Source of the DNA: an uncultured Campylobacter sp.
GTDB taxonomy: Bacteria; Campylobacterota; Campylobacteria; Campylobacterales; Campylobacteraceae
Direction: 5' to 3'
NCBI RefSeq assembly: GCF_938045345.1
Contig: NZ_CALIMS010000038.1
Coordinates: forward strand, 1-15,187
DNA length: 15,187 nt
A model generated the notes under the pieces. The model did no database searches. It worked only from the letters and a program-made list of their open reading frames with translations, and had not been told where the DNA came from. How positions within the stretch are numbered: the first letter of the stretch is position 1; each line of letters begins with the position of its first letter. Positions 1-6,581 of the stretch are shown here, piece after piece. The position numbers and the translations under genes are program-made.

Positions 1-237
1 AAATTTTAATATAGATTTTCATTTAATTAAATTAATATAATATACCGACAAATTAGCATTAAAATTTCATAAAAATTTAATCGCGCTTTGAAATAAAACG
101 GAGCGTAATATAATTTCAAAATTCTATTAAAATTATAAAACTTAGCTTAAAAAGCATCTTTTGCGATAAGCGATAAATTTTACGCTAAAACGCCGCCATT
201 ACCGAAGTAAAAGCGTAAAATTTAACTATTCAATTTA
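1..237. other. AT-rich non-coding leader
   Basis: No convincing coding frame is visible on either strand. The stretch is strongly AT-rich with many AAATTT-type words. It holds a tandem GCGATAA pair around 163-176 and a 13-bp inverted repeat at 174-224, listed separately. It probably joins the promoter region of the formate dehydrogenase gene to an upstream gene outside the window. Confidence 0.6.
174..224. repeat. 13-bp perfect inverted repeat with 25-nt loop
   Basis: The arm TAAATTTTACGCT (174-186) is exactly the reverse complement of AGCGTAAAATTTA (212-224). No T-run follows the right arm, so it is not a classic intrinsic terminator in the plus direction. It could be the end of a transcript from outside the window or part of a regulatory structure ahead of the FDH gene. 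Confidence 0.6.
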
Positions 238-256
238 ATATGCGATATTTGCATAT
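238..256. promoter_or_regulatory. Candidate operator, ATATGC-N7-GCATAT
   Basis: A perfect dyad with 6-bp arms and a 7-bp spacer (GATATTT). The same arms and spacer length recur at 10327-10345 over the tupA promoter, and both copies are preceded by a CAA-TTTA stretch. It sits about 45-60 bp upstream of the -10 boxes of the FDH gene, a position more typical of an activator site than a repressor site. The binding protein is not shown by the sequence; the ModE-like protein at 3671-4462 is the obvious candidate by inference. Confidence 0.5.
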
Positions 257-301
257 TGCTTAAATTTTGCTTAAAAAAATTCACTAATTTAAAAATTCTT
301 T

Positions 302-321
302 TATAATCTAGAAAGTATAAT
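302..321 (+). promoter_or_regulatory. Candidate -10 region for the FDH gene
   Basis: Two perfect TATAAT hexamers lie at 302-307 and 316-321, upstream of the start codon at 356. No good -35 hexamer is seen at the usual distance from either. That is common for the main sigma factor of Campylobacter, where -35 is weakly conserved. Which hexamer is used cannot be decided from sequence. Confidence 0.5.
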
Positions 322-355
322 AGCCGTGCAAACCAAAATTCTTGAAAGGAATATT

Positions 356-2608
356 ATGCAATCCAGAGAAAAGATTGTCAAAACGACTTGTCCTTACTGC
401 GGCACCGGCTGTGGTATCGATCTTATCGTAAAAGACGGCAGGATCGTAAACGCGCGCCCTACGCAGGCCCATCACGTAAATGACGGCGAGCTATGCTTAA
501 AAGGGATGTTCGGCTGGGAGTTCGTAAACTCTCCAAAACGCCTTGCCAAACCTATGATCCGTAAGAAAAACGGAGTATTTGATAGAAGCGGCAAGCTTGA
601 GGAGGTAAGCTTTGAAGAGGCTTACGATTTTGTAGCGTCTAAATTTAAAGAGACCGTCGCTAAATATGGCCCAAGCTCAATAATGGGCTTTAGCTCGGCG
701 CGTTCAAATAACGAAGACAACTACGTTTTTCAGAAATTTTTCCGTGCTCAGGGCAGCAATAACGTAGATCACTGCGCCCGTCTTTGACACGCTCCTACAG
801 TGGCAGGTCTTGCCAACACGCTAGGAAACGGAACGATGACGAACGATTTGGTCGAATTCTCTACCGATACGGACGTATTTTTACTCATCGGCACCAACAC
901 GAGCGAGTGTCACCCGATCATCGCTATGCAGATGCAGCGCGGGCTTCAGCGCGGCGCCAAGATGATCGTCGTAGATCCGAAGCGCACAGATATGGCGAAA
1001 AAAGCCGATATCTATTTGCAAATCCCGGTGGGCGCGAACATTAAGACGCTAAATACCATTATGAATGTTATCATTGCCGAAAATTTGCAAGATGACGAGT
1101 TTATCAAAAACTACGCTCACGGCTACGAGTATCTAAAAGAGGCGGTTAAGGACTTTACACCTGAGCGCTTCGAGCGCGAGACCGGCGTGAAAAAAGAGCT
1201 CGTAATCGAAGCTGCTAGAATGTATGCTAAAGCAGGCGCAGCGGCGATCTGCTATACGATGGGTATCACGCAGTTTAGCGACGGCACCTCAAACGTCTTT
1301 TCGCTTTCAAATTTAGCCATTTTGACAGGCAATTTAGGCAAACGAGGCGCAGGCGTAAATCCTTTGCGCGGTCAAAACAATGTCCAGGGCGCATGCGATA
1401 TGGGCGCGCTACCTAACGTCATCCCGGCAGGTGCGGTAAATTCCGCTTATGCTCAGGAGCAGGCGCGCAGAGTATGGCACTTCGAGCTAAATCCAACTCC
1501 AGGCTTTAAACTTACGATTGCTCCAGATAAGATGGATAGCGGCGAGCTGAAGCTACTCTACGTTTACGGTGAAAATCCCGTAATGAGCGATCCTTGGACG
1601 GAACACTTTGTGCATGCAACGCACCATTTGGATTGCTTTATCGTGCAGGATCTTTTCTTTACCGAGAGCGCACAGAAGGCCGACGTCGTACTACCTGCTG
1701 CCGGCTGGGGTGAGAAGGACGGCACCTTTTTAAACACTTCCCGTCGCGTCCAGCGCACGCGCAAGGCAAGCGAGCCGGCTCCTGGCGTAGAGCCTGATTG
1801 GAAGGTAGTTTGCAATATCGCGCAAAGAATGGGACTTGAAGGGTTTGATTTTTTAAGCGCGGAAGAAATTTGGAACGAAGTGCGTGCATTAATGCCTAAA
1901 TTTTTCGGCGGCATTAGCTACTATAGGCTAGATAAGCTAGGCGGCATCAGCTGGCCATGTCCTGATGAAGATCATCCGGGTACACCGGTGCTTTATGCAG
2001 ATCATAAATCGATGCTGCCTGACGGTAAATTTAGAATGGTGCCGGTGCTTTACGTGGATGATAAAGAGGAGCGCGCTAAAGCTGAGGCGGATTTCAGAGC
2101 CAAGATGAAAATTCCTGATGATTATCCGGTGGGAAGCGGTGCGCTTAGTGAGATACCGGATGAAATTTATCCGTGCTTATTTACGACCGGGCGCAAGGTT
2201 TATCACTACCACACTGGCACGATGACGAGAGAGTGCCGCGCGCTAGAGTACGGTGCGGGCGCAGAAGGCGCGCTCATCGAGGTAAGCCCGGACATCGCAC
2301 GCGAACGTGAGCTTACCGAAGGCTGCTACGCACTTGTTAAAAATAAGCGCGGTCAGATCGCTGCGAAGCTTCGCATAAATCCCGATCTGAAAGAGGGCAC
2401 GATCTTTACGACCTTCCATTACAGCGAGGCCGACGGCAACGAGCTCGTTCATGCGGGCGATCTAGATCCGCTATCAGGTATCCCGCCGCTAAAAATGACG
2501 ATCGCAAATATCAGAAAGCTTAGCGAGAGCGAGTTTATCGAGTTCAGAAGACAAAACGAGATGTCGATGCACTCTGAAAAACCTTATCTATCGCCGGTTC
2601 ATAAGTAG
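356..2608 (+). CDS. fdhF: Selenocysteine formate dehydrogenase, catalytic subunit (FdhF-like)
   Basis: Molybdopterin/tungstopterin enzyme that oxidises formate to CO2; 750 residues when the in-frame TGA at 785-787 is read as selenocysteine (Sec144). The start is ATG 356, preceded by GAAAGGA at 344-350; a GTG at 326 in the same frame has no such site. A [4Fe-4S] motif, C12-x2-C15-x3-C19 with C47, opens the protein, and LCLKG places the conserved Lys at 49. Around the active site the order is DHCARL-Sec-HAPTVAGL, so Sec is followed by the catalytic His, as in E. coli FdhF (Sec140-His141). The dinucleotide-binding domain near residue 608 reads LFTTGRKVYHYHTGTMTR. No Tat signal is present, so it is probably cytoplasmic, unlike the longer periplasmic FdhA of many campylobacters. 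No small iron-sulfur or hydrogenase partner is encoded nearby, so the electron acceptor is unknown. Maturation would need SelB, tRNA-Sec and FdhD. Confidence 0.93.
785..825 (+). promoter_or_regulatory. UGA(Sec) codon and bacterial SECIS hairpin
   Basis: TGA at 785-787 is followed, 13 nt later, by a hairpin TGGCA (801-805), loop GGTCT (806-810), TGCCA (811-815). A lower stem CCTA (794-797) pairs with TAGG (822-825). The apical AGGTCT matches the loop I know from the E. coli fdhF SECIS, where SelB contacts the bulge/loop G and U. Distance and shape fit the rule that a bacterial SECIS lies directly after the codon inside the coding sequence. Confidence 0.9.
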
Positions 2609-2611
2609 TTT

Positions 2612-2629
2612 GGGCGGCAAGCTCCGCCC
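2612..2629 (+). terminator. Hairpin after the FDH stop codon
   Basis: GGGCGG (2612-2617) and CCGCCC (2624-2629) form a perfect 6-bp GC stem with a 6-nt loop, three bases after the stop codon. No T-run follows, so on its own it may protect the 3' end or cause pausing rather than terminate. Confidence 0.4.
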
Positions 2630-2709
2630 GCTTTGCAAGGATGAAATTTAATCGCGGCTGCACGTAGCGGCAAAATTTGATGAAATTTTATCTCTGCGGG
2701 CGCTTCAAG

Positions 2710-2758
2710 GCCGCTTGCAATTTGCAAGCGGCTCGTGGAATTTTCCACGCGATTTTTT
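2710..2758 (+). terminator. Tandem-hairpin intrinsic terminator after fdhF
   Basis: A first stem pairs GCCGCTTGC (2710-2718) with GCAAGCGGC (2724-2732) around a 5-nt loop. A second stem pairs CGTGGAA (2734-2740) with TTCCACG (2743-2749), followed within a few bases by T6 (2753-2758). This is a good rho-independent terminator and implies that fdhD downstream has its own promoter. Confidence 0.75.
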
Positions 2759-2878
2759 AAATTCAAAAATGCGAGCGATTTAAATTTACGCACGCCGCTT
2801 CGGCTTTACTTCGGCGAATTAAGGCTATTTAAGCAAAATTTCACTACGATACGGGCGAAATTAAAATAAGGAAGGTCT

Positions 2879-3661
2879 ATGGAGCCGATTTATAGGGCGG
2901 AGATAGTTAAATTTAAAGGGGATGAAAGAAGGAACGTAAGCGATATCTTGGTTCGCGAGATCAAGCTTGAAATTTTACTAAACGGCAAGCGTTTCGGCGC
3001 GCTGATGGCGACTCCGAGTGATTTAAAGGCGCTTGCGGTAGGCTATTTGCTGAGCGAAAATTTGATCTCGGATCCAAGCGGCATAAGAAGCATTGAGCTC
3101 GCGCCGGACGGGCTTAGCGTGAATGTCTGCGGCGAGATAAACGAAAAGCGGCTAAATAGCTTCGATGCCGAAAAGGTTATCATCAGCGGCTGCGGGCGCA
3201 GCTCTACCGCAAATATCGATCCAGAGGCGATGGCGGCGCGCAAAGTCCGCTCGGACGCTAAATTTCATAAGAATGAAATTTTAAATTTGATGAGCGAGTT
3301 TTACACGCAGTGCGAGCTTTACGAGATGACGGGTTGCGTGCACACCGCAAAGCTCTTTACCGCGGGCGGCGAGTATTTTATCGGCGAGGATATCGCCCAG
3401 CACAATACCATCGATAAATCCGTCGGCAAGGCGGTCTTGGCGGGGCGCGATACGCAGGGCTCGCTTCTTTTGGTAAGCGGCAGGCTAAGCTCCGAAATGG
3501 TCGCCAAAGCCGTGATGAGCGGCATTAGCGCGCTTGTTTCGCGCGCGGCTCCTACGAGCCTCGGCGTCGTGATCGCGCGTAAATTTGATCTTACCCTTTG
3601 CGGCTTCGCGCGCGGCGAAAATTTAAACGTCTATAGCGGCGAAGAGAGAATTTTGAGTTAA
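2879..3661 (+). CDS. fdhD: Formate dehydrogenase accessory sulfurtransferase FdhD
   Basis: FdhD passes sulfur from a cysteine desulfurase to the bis-pterin cofactor of formate dehydrogenase, which is needed for activity. The 260-residue product shows the family blocks: SGCGRSSTANID (about 103-114), TGCVHTAKLF, GEDIAQHNTIDKSVGKA, then LLVSGRLSSEMVAKA and SRAAPTSLGVVIA and a C-terminal GFARGENLNVYSG. Where E. coli has the paired cysteines C-x2-C, only one, C105, is present; the position three before it is Ile102. AAGGAAGG at about 2868-2875 precedes the ATG. It heads an apparent operon with the ModE-like gene nine bases downstream, the same order I recall in C. jejuni. A promoter should lie in 2759-2878, but no clear hexamer pair stands out. 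Confidence 0.92.
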   Translation: MEPIYRAEIVKFKGDERRNVSDILVREIKLEILLNGKRFGALMATPSDLKALAVGYLLSENLISDPSGIRSIELAPDGLSVNVCGEINEKRLNSFDAEKVIISGCGRSSTANIDPEAMAARKVRSDAKFHKNEILNLMSEFYTQCELYEMTGCVHTAKLFTAGGEYFIGEDIAQHNTIDKSVGKAVLAGRDTQGSLLLVSGRLSSEMVAKAVMSGISALVSRAAPTSLGVVIARKFDLTLCGFARGENLNVYSGEERILS

Positions 3662-3670
3662 GAAGGCGGC

Positions 3671-4462
3671 ATGGAGATAGATATCAAGATAGACGATAAA
3701 AAAGCAAGCGAGATCAAAAGGCTGATTTTAAATTTACTAAATCCAAGCGGCAAGCTCGATTGCGGCGCGGCGTTTAAGATCGCCGCCAAATTAGGCGTAG
3801 ACGCGAGCGTCGTAGGAGATCTCGCGGCACGCGAAGGGATACGGATAGATCGCTGCGAACTCGGACAGTTCGGCAAGCTGCAATGTAGCGGAGGCAGCAT
3901 AAAGGCTCTGCAGAAGCTAAATCCGTTTTTGGATGAGAAAAGGCGGATTTTTTGCCGCGACGCCCGCGCCGTAGCTAGCGGCGGAGTGGGGTTCGATACG
4001 GTGCGCTCTACGCTTAAGGAGCACGCCATAGACGTGAAATATTGTCAGTTGGGCTGCTTTAAGGAGAAGAAAGGCAAAAGAATGAGGGTAAAAACGAAAA
4101 CTTGGATCGAAAATGCGCAGGGCGAGCTCATTTTTGGCAAGGGCAAAACCGAAGTGCTGGACGTGATCGCTCAAACGGGCTCCATCTCTAAGGCCGCCGA
4201 GGTTTTGGGGATGAACTATAAAAAGTGCTGGAGCCATCTGCAAATTTTACAAAAAAATCTGCAAGAGGAGCTCTTTAGTACCAAGCAAGGCGGCGGCAGT
4301 GCCGCGGGTACGACGCTAAATGCACGCGCCTATGAGCTGATTGCTGCATATAAGCAGCTGCAAAGCGATATAGAAAACTACGCAAACGAGCGCTTTAAGG
4401 AGCTGTTTTTGAAAAAAGAGGGCGAAAAAGACGCAAGTAAAGCGGCAGATAAAAACCATTAA
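3671..4462 (+). CDS. modE: ModE-type winged-helix regulator with duplicated N-terminal domain
   Basis: A 263-residue probable DNA-binding regulator of molybdate/tungstate genes. Residues about 147-240 match the ModE/LysR-like winged helix: EVLDVIAQTGSISKAAEVLG, then MNYKKCWSHLQ, a KQGGGSAAG wing, and LNARAYELIAAYKQL. No C-terminal Mop/TOBE oxyanion-binding domains follow; the protein ends in a charged tail. Instead, two related units precede the winged helix, about residues 31-69 and 95-131. Each starts with a Cys, holds a helical A-x3-A / V pattern, and ends in C-x-LG-x-F (RCELGQFG and YCQLGCFK). It lies between fdhD and a small gene with short gaps and a GAAGG ribosome site. C. jejuni has a ModE-like gene next to fdhD. 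The ligand and its binding site are unknown; the duplicated Cys-bearing units are a candidate sensor. Confidence 0.8.
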   Translation: MEIDIKIDDKKASEIKRLILNLLNPSGKLDCGAAFKIAAKLGVDASVVGDLAAREGIRIDRCELGQFGKLQCSGGSIKALQKLNPFLDEKRRIFCRDARAVASGGVGFDTVRSTLKEHAIDVKYCQLGCFKEKKGKRMRVKTKTWIENAQGELIFGKGKTEVLDVIAQTGSISKAAEVLGMNYKKCWSHLQILQKNLQEELFSTKQGGGSAAGTTLNARAYELIAAYKQLQSDIENYANERFKELFLKKEGEKDASKAADKNH

Positions 4463-4479
4463 ATTTAAAGGAGAAAACG

Positions 4480-4668
4480 ATGTTTGTAAAGCTAAACGAA
4501 CGAACCTATCTAAACAAAGACAGGATCACGCGCATCAAGGTAGATAGCGTCCAAGACGGTATCAGAATTCGCTTTTATGAGGGGCAGTTTCAAGTCGCCA
4601 AAAGCGGCAGATTTGAAAGCGAAGAAAAAGCGATGGAGTGGCTGCAGAAAAATTTTATCGGCAAATAG
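4480..4668 (+). CDS. Small protein of unknown function, 62 residues
   Basis: A compact charged protein starting MFVKLNERTYLNKDRITRIKVD and ending in an EEKAMEWLQKNF helix. The pattern suggests an N-terminal beta-sheet of alternating polar and hydrophobic residues followed by one amphipathic helix. There are no cysteines, membrane segments or signal peptide, so it is probably cytoplasmic. AAAGGAG lies just before its ATG and the gap from the ModE-like gene is 17 bases, so it is the likely third gene of the fdhD operon. I do not recognise a named family. Co-transcription hints at a role in metal or FDH regulation, but this is only guilt by association. Confidence 0.75.
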   Translation: MFVKLNERTYLNKDRITRIKVDSVQDGIRIRFYEGQFQVAKSGRFESEEKAMEWLQKNFIGK

Positions 4669-5059
4669 GCGCGAAGCGCACTTCATAGCCGCGCGAGCAG
4701 CTTGAGAACAAATCCCGCAAAATACGCTTTTGGTGATACGGTAGCGGCTTGCCGCTCATTAACACTACGATAATTCGGTGGTTTGTGCTTTCAAGAAGAG
4801 CTTGCGCAAAGATGTTGCGGTAAATTTACGGCGAGCGAGCTTCGGATATAATGCCTAGCGTAGGTGTAAATAGAAGATGTAGCTACGCAAATAAGGTCTA
4901 TGACGACATTCGTTCGCCAAATTTACTCGAAAGATTTCATCATTCAAACCCGACTTAACCGCATTTCTCAGCTAGCTTTGCCTATTTCGCCTATATAGTA
5001 TTTATATTTTATTAAGTACTCATTGGATATAGTCGCGGGCAAAATTCTAAGGGGAAATT
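4669..5059. other. Intergenic region, no clear gene
   Basis: About 390 bases without a supported gene. A small GC hairpin, AGCGGC-TT-GCCGCT, lies near 4743-4756 without a T-run. The right end becomes AT-rich (4991-5033), with TATAGT at 5028-5033 as a weak -10 candidate for the next gene. A 56-codon open stretch on the minus strand (4655-4825) was considered and not called. Confidence 0.5.
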
Positions 5060-6397
5060 TTGAAAAGCTTTAAACTTCGGTTTATTTATGCCGTCTGCGT
5101 GGTAGTCGTATGTGCGCTGTATCTGCTAGCCGAAAGATTAGGTCTTACAGAACGCAAACAAACCCATTTTACCGTTACTTCAGATACAAATGTCTCAAAA
5201 GTGCCGGGTCTTAGCAAATACGCAACCCAAGAAGAGGTCGATAGCTTCGCATTTCGCTACTGGGATATAGATTACAATTCAAATCCAGAAAACGTATTTA
5301 AAGAACCCGCCATAGACGTAGAGCTAAAAAGACTTTTAAAAAGCAAGCAAACTGATGAAATTTTAAAATTTATGAAAGATAATAATCTATCCGTCGATCA
5401 TACTATGGACGGAGGGGTAACGCCCGTGATGTATTCTAGCTTTTGGGACGATACGAATACTACTCAAGAGCTTATAAAGCTAGGCGCGGATATACATAAA
5501 AAAGACGAATACAAGCTATCCGCTATGGCTTATGCGATAGAAAATAACTCCACCAAAGCGGTAAGACTACTTTTAGACAACGGCGTTAAATTTGAAGAAG
5601 CCAAGGTGGTGCAGATGTACCTATATCCGCCAAATATAAAAAAGATCTATATTAAAAATAACAAAGTAGATCATATCGATTATACCAAACACAATAGGGG
5701 CCCGGGTTCAAGTGATGCAAGCCTGCTTCTTGAGTACGTTATTCGTAATAATTTTGTAGAGCTAGCGGAAATGATATTGAAAAATGGGTATGTGACAAAA
5801 TATTATTACGGCTATGATAATAATGAGAATGTAATAACAAGCGATGAGTTTACGGATATAGTCCCTGAGGAAAGCATATTAGCGACAAAGAAGAATACGG
5901 AAGAGGAACGCTATCAAAAATTTTATATAGAGGAGTTTAGATACTATTATACGTATTATAGACTACTTGATTATGTGCCGCATTATGAAAAAATGCTAGA
6001 TTTACTTTTAAAGTATAATGTCAAAGGGCAGCCTCCCAGGGAACTGCTTAAAATAGAATATGATAAATGCTATAGTGATAGAGAATTTTTTCTGCGTAAT
6101 ACATATGAATCATATTGCAGAGGAGTAGAAAGAATCAATCAGATATCTGAACGATATACCGTCCCTATTTCGAAAGAGAGATTTGAAAGACTAAGGCCTA
6201 TGAAAAAAGAATTTTATGATAAGCATTGCCCTGATGCAAATTCTACATTTAAAGATACCAAAAAATTTATAGCTTGGCGAAGCGGTGAAAAAGAATTCGA
6301 GATGGTATTGGCATATTTGAAGAGTTACTTTGAAAATGGCGATACCGAAACGGTAGTAAACTTAGATGAAAATACGCAGCTTGATACAAACAAATAG
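5060..6397 (+). CDS. Membrane-anchored ankyrin-like protein
   Basis: A 445-residue protein opening with a positively charged start and a hydrophobic stretch at about 7-24 (FIYAVCVVVVCALYLL), a signal anchor or uncleaved signal that would place the rest outside the inner membrane. Residues about 85-180 read as ankyrin-type repeats: DGGVTPVMYSSF, LIKLGADIHKKDEYKLSAMAYAIENNSTKAVRLLLDNGVKF. Further repeat-like pieces are LLLEYVIRNNFVELAEMILKNG (222-243) and YEKMLDLLLKYNVKG (309-323). The C-terminal part is Tyr/Glu/Lys-rich and unrecognised. The start is TTG, with AAGGGGA at 5049-5055. From about 5700 on, the gene is clearly more AT-rich than neighbours and uses AGA/ATA codons often, suggesting acquired DNA. 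Ankyrin proteins of this form occur as partners or immunity proteins of toxins, but nothing here proves that. Confidence 0.75.
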   Translation: MKSFKLRFIYAVCVVVVCALYLLAERLGLTERKQTHFTVTSDTNVSKVPGLSKYATQEEVDSFAFRYWDIDYNSNPENVFKEPAIDVELKRLLKSKQTDEILKFMKDNNLSVDHTMDGGVTPVMYSSFWDDTNTTQELIKLGADIHKKDEYKLSAMAYAIENNSTKAVRLLLDNGVKFEEAKVVQMYLYPPNIKKIYIKNNKVDHIDYTKHNRGPGSSDASLLLEYVIRNNFVELAEMILKNGYVTKYYYGYDNNENVITSDEFTDIVPEESILATKKNTEEERYQKFYIEEFRYYYTYYRLLDYVPHYEKMLDLLLKYNVKGQPPRELLKIEYDKCYSDREFFLRNTYESYCRGVERINQISERYTVPISKERFERLRPMKKEFYDKHCPDANSTFKDTKKFIAWRSGEKEFEMVLAYLKSYFENGDTETVVNLDENTQLDTNK

Positions 6398-6427
6398 CAA
6401 TAATAATTCCAAATAAGGAGAGGCGCA

Positions 6428-6523
6428 ATGGCGAAGTTCGATAGAGAAAAGTATAAAAACCCGAACATTGTAGGCGAGGTCATTTTAAAATTCTCGTTAA
6501 AATTTCTCCCAGCTAGGACGTAA
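6428..6523 (+). pseudogene. 31-codon reading frame, likely truncated gene start
   Basis: ATG 6428 is preceded by a strong AAGGAG (6415-6420) and lies 30 bases after the stop of the ankyrin-like gene, so it looks like the next gene of that operon. The product begins MAKFDREKYKNPNIVGEV and then runs into ILKFSLKFLPART before TAA 6521-6523. The first 18 residues look like a genuine hydrophilic protein start. The rest resembles translated AAATTT-rich intergenic sequence, suggesting that the original gene was cut at about 6480. It could alternatively be a true small protein. I do not recognise the family. Confidence 0.45.
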
Positions 6524-6548
6524 AGCCTTAAATTAATCCAAATTTCAC

Positions 6549-6554
6549 TATAAT
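6549..6554 (+). promoter_or_regulatory. -10 box candidate for the aminotransferase gene
   Basis: A perfect TATAAT 27 bases upstream of the ATG at 6582, in AT-rich sequence without a recognisable -35 hexamer. Spacing gives a leader of about 20 bases containing AAAGG. Confidence 0.45.
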
Positions 6555-6581
6555 TAATCACTTAAATTTTAAAGGCCACAA

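Noticed and set aside
785..787. TGA in the formate dehydrogenase gene as a nonsense mutation or frameshift
   Set aside because: The codon sits exactly at the catalytic Sec/Cys position, is followed by the conserved His and an SECIS hairpin, and the frame continues unbroken to 2608.
4655..4825. Minus-strand open stretch of 56 codons with a protein-like segment (HRIIVVLMSGKPLPYHQKR)
   Set aside because: It has no convincing start codon or ribosome site, overlaps the end of the 62-residue gene, and I recognise no family. It could be a gene relic but cannot be supported.
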